Shown here: positions 1 to 7,049 of the stretch, piece after piece
Layout of the letters: each line of letters begins with the position of its first letter
Numbering within the stretch: the stretch's first letter is position 1
Notes under the pieces: model-generated
What the model was told of the DNA's origin: nothing
Seen by the model: only the letters and a program-made list of their open reading frames with translations
Databases searched by the model: none
Assembly (NCBI GenBank): GCA_030272815.1
Contig: JAJSZT010000024.1
Location: 1 to 43,796, forward strand
Direction: 5' to 3'
DNA from: Deltaproteobacteria bacterium
GTDB taxonomy: Bacteria > Desulfobacterota > Desulfobacteria > Desulfobacterales > ETH-SRB1
Length of the DNA: 43,796 nt
Made by a program: the position numbers and the translations under genes

Positions 1-140
1 TACAATTTAAGAATTTCTTTTTGGGTATGTCCCGAGGCAACAAGGCCGACAATCATTCCCACAGTTACACGCATACCACGAATGCAGGGCTTCCCTCCCA
101 TGACATCAGGATCGAATGTGATTCTGGTTAATGGTATCAT
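1..140 (-). CDS. DUF433 family protein, 3' part beyond window
   Basis: The reverse strand opens with ATG at 138-140 and stays open for 46 codons to the window edge. The peptide starts MIPLTRITFDPDVMGGKPCI and continues with an RGMRVTV segment and an SGHTQKEIL segment. This is the usual start of the DUF433 family (small winged-helix-like proteins, often the antitoxin partner of a PIN or DUF5615 toxin): ITxDP, GGKPCIRGTR, then a helix ending EEIL. A strong ribosome-binding site (AGGAGGT on the minus strand, about 146-152) precedes it. The C-terminal third and any toxin partner lie outside the window, so the toxin-antitoxin role is an inference from the family. Confidence 0.8.
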   Translation of the reverse strand, partial: MIPLTRITFDPDVMGGKPCIRGMRVTVGMIVGLVASGHTQKEILKL

Positions 141-222
141 TTCAGACCTCCTCTGATAAATTTCTTCTTGCCTTGCAGTAACTATACTGTGTTGCGCCTA
201 TTTACGAAAGAAAACCCCAAAC

Positions 223-1545
223 TTAAAAATGATACCGAACACGGAACTCGAGCTTGTTTTCGTTTTGTTTTTCCTTGAACTCGGTAAAATTACCGCCGTT
301 TAAAAAAGTGAAACGCAGCCGAAGTTCCCAGTTGGTAAAACCGGTATATAGCATTTCAGGGGTGACGGAATAGCTGTGGTCGTCAAGGTTAAGGATGGCG
401 ATCAATCCCGGGGTGAAGTAGAGGATATCAAAAGGATCTTTCTGATTAATTTTGAGGTAAAGATAATTGCGACCCGCCTGGGGGCTTCCGTAGCCCTTTT
501 GAGAGATATTTTCAGCAATTTGAAAAAGGGTATTGTTTCCGCTGCTGAGAAACTGGATCTCCGCATTGTCAACGAGTTGATAGAAACTGTCCAGCTCTGT
601 TTCCGAGAAACCATTGCCGTTGTGATAAAATTCAATAATGGTGGTGATATCGCTTTCAGTCAGATAACGCAGTCCCAGCAGGTATTTTTTAATGGAACGT
701 TCGCGTTTAATTATTGTGCCTGTTTTAGAAAGATAAGTCTGCTTAATTTTAGTAAGATAGGCGAATTCTCCGTGAACCTCGAAATTTGTGGCCAGGTTTT
801 TTGAAAAATCAATGCCATATCGGGTCGAGCGGCTGTTGCCGTTGAATATTACAAAATCGATATCCGTATCCCGATAAAGCATATAAAGTTTGGCAGCAAG
901 GTTCACATTATTTGCCTTTCCGAAATCTTCATTAATATCTTGCCATACCGGCAGGACTACAGTGGTCAGAGCAACCGTCTGCAGTGCTCCTCCAAAACTT
1001 TTTATCAGATCAAGGCCGGCGCCGATATATCCTTCCAATGCCTCTTCAGGGTCGTTGGGGTCTTTGGGCCGATCAATAAAGCCTACTGGATTCCAGGCAT
1101 ATCCCGTGCCCCACTTAAAAACCTTTTTTCCCAGATCAACTGTGACAAACGGCGCTGGTTTGAGACTCAGGCTGGCCTCAAAAATATCCGCAGTATCCGA
1201 CCAGCCCATATCGTCCTGACTGGCTTTGGCATACAACACAGAGTTGAAGGCCCAGATACCCTTTTTGTAGAGGGCTTCCAACTGCATGGTACCGGTTAAA
1301 CGGTCAAGAGTGCTATGGCGGTCTTTGTATTGATTCAGCTTATAGAATGCGCCATCAGTATTAAGATCAATATGCTCCCATCTGCCCTCTGCATATCCGC
1401 CCCATTCAAAATTTCTGGGTTCAAACTCTTCAATGTCAAAACTGTAATCCTCTCCGGCAGTAACAGCCGAAGAGGAAAAAAACAGGATGATAATAGAAAG
1501 GAGAAATAAAAGCCCGGGTAATGCCCGGTCACAATTGACTCTCAT
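223..1545 (-). CDS. Outer-membrane beta-barrel protein of an ABC/LolA-like operon
   Basis: A 440-residue protein with an N-terminal signal peptide: basic start, then a hydrophobic stretch at about residues 10-30 ending near SAVTAGEDY. The rest has the alternating aromatic/polar pattern of outer-membrane strands, and it ends in RVRYHF, a C-terminal phenylalanine strand of the kind recognised by the BAM machinery. It is the last gene of a four-gene operon and its ATG overlaps the stop of the LolA-like gene by 4 bases. The neighbours suggest it receives or is assembled with cargo handled by the transporter. I do not recognise the exact family; it could be a DUF1302-like or other porin-like barrel. 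No catalytic motif is visible. Confidence 0.75.
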   Translation of the reverse strand: MRVNCDRALPGLLFLLSIIILFFSSSAVTAGEDYSFDIEEFEPRNFEWGGYAEGRWEHIDLNTDGAFYKLNQYKDRHSTLDRLTGTMQLEALYKKGIWAFNSVLYAKASQDDMGWSDTADIFEASLSLKPAPFVTVDLGKKVFKWGTGYAWNPVGFIDRPKDPNDPEEALEGYIGAGLDLIKSFGGALQTVALTTVVLPVWQDINEDFGKANNVNLAAKLYMLYRDTDIDFVIFNGNSRSTRYGIDFSKNLATNFEVHGEFAYLTKIKQTYLSKTGTIIKRERSIKKYLLGLRYLTESDITTIIEFYHNGNGFSETELDSFYQLVDNAEIQFLSSGNNTLFQIAENISQKGYGSPQAGRNYLYLKINQKDPFDILYFTPGLIAILNLDDHSYSVTPEMLYTGFTNWELRLRFTFLNGGNFTEFKEKQNENKLEFRVRYHF

Positions 1546-2312
1546 CTCAATTCATCGACCCTGGGCAGGTAATTCAGAGTAAACACCTCATCTGCAAGTT
1601 TTTTCTTATTGATCCTGGCGTAAATCATTATGGATTTATATCCTTTATACAGAGGACTATCGGTCTCAAGAACCGATGGCCGTAAAAGATCATCGCCGAA
1701 TTCTTTAATATTTTTATAATAAAGGGTTTTGATCAACATGCCGCTAGCGGCATAACATTCAATGGTAACAGGCACCATGGTTTTTTTATCCACCTCTATC
1801 TTTAAGCTGTCATAGGCGATTGATGATGTTTTAGCTTTGCAATTGAGGATATATTTATCTGCTGTTTCCTCCAGAATTACGGCATTATACTCTGCGCTAT
1901 AATCCAGACGCAATATGTCGGAATTGTTAAAAACACCTCCTATCACCGACTGCAGGCTAGTGATGCGTAGCGGTTTCCCCACGCTGGGAATATAAAGCCA
2001 CATGTTGTCGCCCAGCCGGAGGGTTGACCTCCCTTTCTCACTGGCAGGGGACAAAAACAGAGCGACCATCCTGTCCTGCCCTTTTTTTACCGTGTATAGA
2101 ACGTACTCCTTTTTACTGCCGTCCGGTTCGATATTGATGAGCTTGCGGTACATTTCATAGGATTCAGGCTGAAGGTTACGATCCACCTGAAGCAGGATTT
2201 CATTGCCATCGAGAGCTGCTGCCGGAATGACCATAATCAAAATCGCGGTCATCTGAACAAAGAAGCTCAGAAAAAACTTCAGGCGTTTTGACAAAATTTT
2301 ACACCACATCAT
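1542..2312 (-). CDS. LolA-like outer-membrane lipoprotein-sorting protein
   Basis: A 256-residue exported protein. After the signal segment (hydrophobic run at about residues 12-33, ending IPAAALDG) it has the half-open barrel pattern of the LolA-like family that accompanies MacB/LolCDE-type transporters, with recognisable stretches such as GRSTLRLGDNMWLYIPSVGK and DILRLDYSAEYNA. In this family the protein is expected to carry a lipid or lipoprotein across the periplasm. The start at 2312 has a good ribosome-binding site (AGGAGG, 7 bases upstream). It lies 15 bases after the permease stop and overlaps the barrel gene by 4 bases, so all four genes are probably one transcript. The cargo is not identifiable. 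Confidence 0.82.
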   Translation of the reverse strand: MMWCKILSKRLKFFLSFFVQMTAILIMVIPAAALDGNEILLQVDRNLQPESYEMYRKLINIEPDGSKKEYVLYTVKKGQDRMVALFLSPASEKGRSTLRLGDNMWLYIPSVGKPLRITSLQSVIGGVFNNSDILRLDYSAEYNAVILEETADKYILNCKAKTSSIAYDSLKIEVDKKTMVPVTIECYAASGMLIKTLYYKNIKEFGDDLLRPSVLETDSPLYKGYKSIMIYARINKKKLADEVFTLNYLPRVDELR

Positions 2313-2327
2313 GAGTAACGCCTCCTT

Positions 2328-3575
2328 TTACACATGCCGTAAGGCGGTTATGGGATCCATTCTTGCAGCCTTAAAAGCCGGCTGCAGGCTGGCTAATACT
2401 GAGATGCCGATAACAATCAACCCAATGGTAATTACATCCCCCTGTCCGATGACAGGTGCCAGCAACAGGTCGGATTGCCGTCCGAAGTTAAAAGTTATTT
2501 CAGCGGCATTTATGGCGGCAATGCTGATCAGGCTGATAACAGTTCCGACAACTGTTCCAAGCACGCCAAGCAGAAAGCCCTCGGTCACGAACAGGGCCAT
2601 AATTTTGCCAGGCAATGTACCAATGGCGGAAATGGTGCCGATTTCATTGATCCGCTCATATACAGCCATGATCATTACATTCATTATGCTGACCAGAACA
2701 ATGGACACAAGCATGACTTTAATGAAAAAGGTCATGAGGTCAATCATTTTTGCGATATTGTAAAACGGTGTCAGCTTTTCCCAGGTGTGCAATTCAAATA
2801 CCGGCTTATCCTGCTTGTCTTTAATGGAAGCAAGCTCTTCCTTGAGCCTGGAAAAAACCGGTGGAAGATCATCCATGCTTTTAAGCCGGATCGCTATTTC
2901 ACTGATTTCAACGCCATCGATGCGCAGCAACTCTTTGGCATCATCCAGATGAATAACTCCATCCCGACCCCCGGGGCCGGAAATGCCTTCAAGTACACCA
3001 CTGACAGTAAAAGTCTTTCCATTGACCGAGCCGTCCTTGTTATTGGCCACCAGAACAATATCGTCACCCACCTTCACTTTCATGCCTTTGGCAATCAGTT
3101 CGGGAATGAGAATTTCGCCTTTTTGCAGCAAAACATCTTTCTTTTGCCCTTCAATGATACGGTCTGGAAGCAAGGGAACGGTCTTAACTTCTTGTTCAGG
3201 GATGACGGCATTGAGCCTGATGTTGGTGGTTTCAGTAAAATTGCTGAACATTGCCCCAAGTTTAATACGCATAGAAAAAGATTCAACAGCATCTACATTG
3301 CTTAAAATCTTTTTTACCTTTGTAAGCTGATGTTCATTAAGGTTAAGATTGAGCGGCAGGTTGTCAATGGATGCCAGATAACCTCTGCGATGAATCTGTA
3401 AATGGCCGATCATGGAGTCTGTGATCTGGCCAACCATCATATCCTTAAAAGATCCTGTTACGGAAATATAAAGCAGTACCGCCACCACACCCAGAGTGAT
3501 CAGCGCAGATGTCAGTATTGTTCGCCGCTGATATCGGCGAAGATTTCGGGCCGCAATTTTAATAATATTAAGCAT
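2328..3575 (-). CDS. FtsX/MacB-like ABC transporter permease
   Basis: A 415-residue inner-membrane protein with the LolC/MacB layout: one N-terminal membrane helix (about 20-40, after RRYQRRTILTSALI), a large periplasmic domain (about 45-265), then three C-terminal helices around 280-310, 330-365 and 375-400. It ends in the typical LQPAFKAARMDPITALRHV motif. I chose the ATG at 3573-3575 ([11 protein letters not shown]) because it overlaps the end of the ATPase gene by 8 bases and has GGAGGGG upstream; an upstream in-frame start at 3608 would run deep into the ATPase gene. It works with the adjacent ATPase, probably moving a lipid-linked substrate from the outer leaflet of the inner membrane. 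Confidence 0.9.
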   Translation of the reverse strand: MLNIIKIAARNLRRYQRRTILTSALITLGVVAVLLYISVTGSFKDMMVGQITDSMIGHLQIHRRGYLASIDNLPLNLNLNEHQLTKVKKILSNVDAVESFSMRIKLGAMFSNFTETTNIRLNAVIPEQEVKTVPLLPDRIIEGQKKDVLLQKGEILIPELIAKGMKVKVGDDIVLVANNKDGSVNGKTFTVSGVLEGISGPGGRDGVIHLDDAKELLRIDGVEISEIAIRLKSMDDLPPVFSRLKEELASIKDKQDKPVFELHTWEKLTPFYNIAKMIDLMTFFIKVMLVSIVLVSIMNVMIMAVYERINEIGTISAIGTLPGKIMALFVTEGFLLGVLGTVVGTVISLISIAAINAAEITFNFGRQSDLLLAPVIGQGDVITIGLIVIGISVLASLQPAFKAARMDPITALRHV

Positions 3576-4257
3576 GAGCCCCTCCGTTCCTAAGCCTGCC
3601 GTCTTCAAGTGTAAAAATTATTTCTGCGTTCCGCATCACCCTGGGGTCATGGGTGGAAAAAATAAAGGTGGTGTCTAATTCATCGCGCATTTTTTTCATG
3701 AGATTGATAATCCGGTTTGCCGTTTCTCCATCGAGGTTAGCAGTCGGCTCATCGGCCAGCACCAGTTTGGCATTGGTTACCAGGGCACGGGCAACCGCTA
3801 CCCGCTGTTTCTGACCACCCGATATCTGGCTTGGATATTTATTAGCCTGATCCCCCATGCCAACGGCTTCGAGCAGATTTTGCACCTGCTTTTTGCGCTT
3901 TTGTTCCGGCCAGTTTTGCACCATGAGTAACGGATATTCCACGTTTTCAAAGACCGTCAACACCGGAATCAGGTTAAAGTCCTGGAACACGAAACCGATA
4001 TGTTCGCCCCTGAAGCGCGCAGCCTGTTTACGATTCATATTGGCAATATCCTGTCCCGCGACCTGTAAATAGCCGCCTGTAGGCGGATCGAGGCAGCCAA
4101 TCATATTGAGCAGTGTGCTTTTACCGCTGCCGGAGGGTCCGACAAATGAAACAAAGGAAGCCGGTTCAATGCTGAAATTTACACCACGAATGGCCTTAAC
4201 CGTAATTTCACCGATCTGGTAAGTCTTTTCCAAATTGTCTGCAGTCACTAATGACAT
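3568..4257 (-). CDS. ABC transporter ATP-binding protein (LolD/MacB type)
   Basis: A 229-residue ATPase. Walker [10 protein letters not shown] is at residues 40-48, the Q-loop in FVFQDFNL near 89-96, the signature SGGQK at 146-150, Walker B LVLADEP near 165-171, and an H-loop in FSTHDPR. Length and motifs fit the LolD/MacB/FtsE group that pairs with FtsX-fold permeases. The start at 4255-4257 ([13 protein letters not shown]) was preferred over a longer frame opening at 4296, because AAGGAAA lies just before it and the alignment of this family begins here. It is the first gene of the operon with the permease, LolA-like protein and barrel. Confidence 0.93.
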   Translation of the reverse strand: MSLVTADNLEKTYQIGEITVKAIRGVNFSIEPASFVSFVGPSGSGKSTLLNMIGCLDPPTGGYLQVAGQDIANMNRKQAARFRGEHIGFVFQDFNLIPVLTVFENVEYPLLMVQNWPEQKRKKQVQNLLEAVGMGDQANKYPSQISGGQKQRVAVARALVTNAKLVLADEPTANLDGETANRIINLMKKMRDELDTTFIFSTHDPRVMRNAEIIFTLEDGRLRNGGAHA

Positions 4258-4408
4258 AATTTTTTCCTTGCTTTGCCGGATATTTTGAAGCATCATATTT
4301 GAATGGTTGAATGCAAGAAGTAACTATTTTATTTTACTGATAGATAGTTCAATATGCAAGAATAATATCTTACGAATTTTGAGAATTCCAGTGCAGGACA
4401 GTGCTATC

Positions 4409-4936
4409 ATGAAGTGGAAGGTCACATGCTTACTGTTATTGTTTGCTCTTTTATTTTATGGATGTTCTAAGCCTGTAGTACGAAAGATGGAGGTTACCGG
4501 CTACTGCGGATGCGGGAAATGCTGTGGATGGGAACGGGGAAGCTGGAAGTATTTGAAGCTTAATTTCTGGAATCGATATGTAAGCGTTGGTAAACGCAAA
4601 GGGCAGCCATATACAGGGCAGACCGCCAGCGGTACAAAGCCGCATGAGCCTACTCCGGGGCTTTTTTCTATTGATAGCTTAATTCATCCCTGGATGATTC
4701 CAATAAGAATTATCTTCCCGTGGCTCTGGCTATCCAAAGATGGTACCATTGCTGCTGATACTATGTATTATCCTTTTGGTACCAGGTTATATATCCCGGG
4801 CTATGGGTATGGTGTAGTAGAAGACAGGGGGGGAGCTATAAAAGGCAAATATCGTCTCGATGCCTTTTTTAATTCTCACAAAAAAGCACTTAACTGGGGT
4901 AGAAAAAGAATTGATGTTCAAATTAGGTTGAAATAA
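4409..4936 (+). CDS. 3D-domain lipoprotein, cysteine-rich (RlpA/MltA-like fold)
   Basis: A 175-residue protein starting MKWKVTCLLLLF. It has a short hydrophobic signal and a lipobox-like LLFYGC (Cys19), imperfect because of the bulky residues before Gly. A cysteine-rich segment TGYCGCGKCCG follows. The C-terminal 3D domain carries AADTMYYPFGTRLYIPGYG and then VEDRGGAIKGKYRLDAFF, with the three conserved aspartates. In this family the double-psi barrel acts on or binds peptidoglycan glycan strands (MltA, RlpA, YuiC relatives). The frame is open upstream to 4307, but the ATG at 4409 gives a proper signal peptide. It is divergent from the ABC operon and not obviously part of another operon. Confidence 0.8.
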   Translation: MKWKVTCLLLLFALLFYGCSKPVVRKMEVTGYCGCGKCCGWERGSWKYLKLNFWNRYVSVGKRKGQPYTGQTASGTKPHEPTPGLFSIDSLIHPWMIPIRIIFPWLWLSKDGTIAADTMYYPFGTRLYIPGYGYGVVEDRGGAIKGKYRLDAFFNSHKKALNWGRKRIDVQIRLK

Positions 4937-5140
4937 GACAGGATGCTTGGGGCCGTGTCTTGATTAGTACATTAAGATTATATTTTTTATTGAATCCCAG
5001 TACAATTTTCCGGACCTACGGGACAGGTAAGATAAATTAAGAATGCCCCTGTGAAATACGGAAAAGGTTCTGGGTTCAAAACTAAAAAAGGGTTAGCCAA
5101 ACTGCGACCAACCCTATACCAAGGGAGTTAGCTGAAGAAG

Positions 5141-5213
<73 letters not shown>

Positions 5214-5257
5214 CTGAATAAGAACAGAACTTGTCCTATTAGAAGCCCTGATTTTTG

Positions 5258-6013
5258 TCAAGATTTTTTTAAACCCATATCGCCAAAAAGGTACTGAAGT
5301 ATTGTGCATGCAGCAACTGCTGCTGTCTCAGCTCTTAATATTCGTGGACCAAGTGAGGCTGTAACAAATCCGCAGGCTCTTGCATCTTCTATCTCCTTTT
5401 CCGAAAAACCTCCCTCAGAACCAAGGACAGCCAAAATTTTTCTATAATGCCTATCATGCACCTGTTGAACTGCATCGCTGACAGGCTTTGATTCATTTTC
5501 CCAGAAGACAATCTTAAGATCACACTCATCATTTATTTTTATTATATCATTAAAAGTTATTGTTTCACCTATTTTTGTAACATGGCCACGCCTGCACTGT
5601 TTGAGAGCCTCTATTGCAATTTTTTCCCATCGTTTTCTGCGCGCTGAAAGCCTTTTTTTGTCAGGTCTTGGAACCGATCGAATAGATGTAAAAGGAATTA
5701 ACCTGGCCACCCCTATTTCAGTGAGCTGCCTTGCAAGGATATCCATTTTTTTGTCTTTTAATAAGGCCTGAGCCACTATTATCTGAACCGGAGATTCTGA
5801 AGCCGACAAAAAACGTTTTATTATTGATACTTCGACACTTCCCGCTAATAAATTTTCTATCCTTGCCTCATACTCAAAACCCCTGCCGTCAAAAAGCCCT
5901 ATCCTGTCTCCTGATTTCATGCGCAACACCTTTTTAATATGTGCTGCATCTGAACCAGTGATAGATATCATTGGGCCGGTAATCTTTGATTCTTCAATAA
6001 AAAATCGACGCAT
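5258..6013 (-). CDS. rsmE: 16S rRNA (uracil-1498-N3)-methyltransferase RsmE
   Basis: A 251-residue protein with the N-terminal PUA-like region (MRRFFIEE, then HIKKVLRMKSGDRIGLFDGRG) and a C-terminal SPOUT knot domain. The family signatures are VLGSEGGFSEKEIEDA near residues 190-205 and SLGPRILRAETAAVAA close to the C-terminus, the AdoMet-binding knot. It methylates N3 of U1498 in 16S rRNA in the cytoplasm. Length is standard. The ribosome-binding site (AGGT) lies almost at the border of an inverted-repeat element (6025-6176) inserted just upstream, so the natural promoter may have been displaced. Confidence 0.95.
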   Translation of the reverse strand: MRRFFIEESKITGPMISITGSDAAHIKKVLRMKSGDRIGLFDGRGFEYEARIENLLAGSVEVSIIKRFLSASESPVQIIVAQALLKDKKMDILARQLTEIGVARLIPFTSIRSVPRPDKKRLSARRKRWEKIAIEALKQCRRGHVTKIGETITFNDIIKINDECDLKIVFWENESKPVSDAVQQVHDRHYRKILAVLGSEGGFSEKEIEDARACGFVTASLGPRILRAETAAVAACTILQYLFGDMGLKKS

Positions 6014-6024
6014 AATTTCGACCT

Positions 6025-6176
6025 GTGCGGTTAGCTTTTAGCCATTAGCGGTTAGCTTTTGGATAAAACTGTTCAACATCCTCTTTACCTCATTAACCTG
6101 TTGATTAAGTTCTCTAAAATTTCTAATTGCCACCCCTTTTCAATGCTAACGGCTAACCGCTAATGGCTAACCGCAC
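6025..6176. repeat. Inverted-repeat element of GGTTAGC words enclosing an S23-gene remnant
   Basis: Left arm 6025-6056 and right arm 6145-6176 are inverted copies: both start GTGCGGTTAGC from the outside and share CATTAGCGGTTAGC further in; the left arm has an extra TTTTAG. The arms are built from a repeated GGTTAGC/CATTAGC word. The 88 bases between them, with part of the left arm, read on the minus strand as the last codons of a four-helix-bundle (S23) protein. A second element of the same design but with different words is at 33711-33956. Confidence 0.8.
6038..6133 (-). pseudogene. C-terminal remnant of S23-like four-helix-bundle protein
   Basis: On the minus strand, 31 codons and a stop (TAA at 6038-6040) read VAIRNFRELNQQVNEVKRML followed by NSFIQKLTANG. 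The ending of the type KRMLNSFIQKL is characteristic of the last helix of the 23S rRNA intervening-sequence protein family (PF05635). The upstream three helices are missing and the stop codon lies inside the repeat arm. No start codon with a ribosome-binding site is present, so it is a relic. Family assignment from such a short piece rests mainly on the parallel remnant at 33754-33927. Confidence 0.5.
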
Positions 6177-6255
6177 AAATTGCATAATACAGATTATAGA
6201 TTAAAATAGCGTTCTGTAAATCTTTTTTTACCTCAAATGTAAAAAGGCAAATATC

Positions 6256-6284
6256 TTGACACACCATATGCCATATGCTAATTT
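6256..6284 (+). promoter_or_regulatory. Sigma-70-type promoter for the acidic-protein/valS block
   Basis: TTGACA at 6256-6261, a 17-base spacer, then TAATTT at 6279-6284 preceded by TGC (extended -10 TGCTAATTT). The first gene starts at 6352. The layout and much of the sequence resemble the promoter at 12398-12426, including ATATCTTGACACA. Confidence 0.6.
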
Positions 6285-6351
6285 CCTAAAATTATAAGGG
6301 GTTGCTTAATTTTCAGCAAAATTTTGACACTTTATGAGATAGGAGGTTGAT

Positions 6352-6966
6352 ATGACAGAAAACAATGATACAAATCAACTCAATGATGAAGCAAGCCCGA
6401 AGGATGATGAAGATATTATAGATCTTACAGATGTTGTCTCAGACACAAAAGACATTGATGATATTGAACTTACTGATTATACAGATGAAACAATCAGTGT
6501 TTCAGAAGAAGAAAAAGTCCCTGAGCTTGATGATGATATTTTAGACAATATAGTTAAATTAGAAGACGACCTTAATAAAGACATAGAAATAGATAATTAT
6601 TTAGATGATGAATTTGTCGATTCTGCGGATTTAGGTTTAGAATTAGATGCCTCAGAGGATAAAAAACAGGATATATCCCTTGAGCCTGAGGAAGAATCGG
6701 ATGAGCTTGGACAGCTAATTGCAGATGTTGTAGAAGACACGCAGCAGACGGCCGCCTATGAAAAGGAGACCGCTTCTGATACCCCTGAGCCTATTCCCTT
6801 ATCTCCCGAGCAGGTTGACGAAGCTTTAGAAAGAGTTATAAAGAAGATGTATGCTGACAAAATCGACAGCATACTTACTGAAGTAATCGAAAAAACAGTC
6901 ACAAAAGAAATAGAAAGGCTAAAGGCTCTTCTGCTCAATTTAGGTACAAGTATTGACAAAGAATGA
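6352..6966 (+). CDS. Acidic, mostly disordered protein with C-terminal helices (unknown function)
   Basis: A 204-residue protein with a good ribosome-binding site (TAGGAGGTTGAT before ATG). Residues 1-150 are extremely rich in Asp and Glu with few hydrophobics, so probably disordered. A short Pro-rich linker (PEPIPLSPEQ) follows. The last 50 residues form amphipathic helices (VDEALERVIKKMYADKIDSI, then EVIEKTVTKEIERLKALL). I do not recognise the family. The layout (acidic disordered region, proline linker, C-terminal helices ending in an EKxVxxEIERL-like pattern) recalls the polar organiser PopZ, but that is only a resemblance. It is followed by a terminator and then valS. Its stop codon TGA is the first base triplet of a repeat-end sequence (6964-6982). 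Confidence 0.7.
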   Translation: MTENNDTNQLNDEASPKDDEDIIDLTDVVSDTKDIDDIELTDYTDETISVSEEEKVPELDDDILDNIVKLEDDLNKDIEIDNYLDDEFVDSADLGLELDASEDKKQDISLEPEEESDELGQLIADVVEDTQQTAAYEKETASDTPEPIPLSPEQVDEALERVIKKMYADKIDSILTEVIEKTVTKEIERLKALLLNLGTSIDKE

Positions 6967-6982
6967 GACCTTTGAAAAATGT
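6964..6982. repeat. End fragment of the TGAGACC repeat family
   Basis: TGAGACCTTTGAAAAATGT matches one end of the 166-bp element at 29282-29447 (reverse complement of its right end) over 19 bases. It supplies the TGA stop of the preceding gene. No second end is seen before valS. Confidence 0.55.
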
Positions 6983-6996
6983 GAACGAAAAAAATC

Positions 6997-7021
6997 GGGG
7001 ATTATTTAATAATCCCCTTTT
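6997..7021 (+). terminator. Rho-independent terminator
   Basis: GGGGATTATT and AATAATCCCC form a near-perfect hairpin (6997-7017), followed by TTTT. It lies between the acidic-protein gene and valS, so valS probably has its own promoter or depends on read-through. Confidence 0.75.
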
Positions 7022-7049
7022 CAAATTTTGAACTGAGAAAGATTAACAC

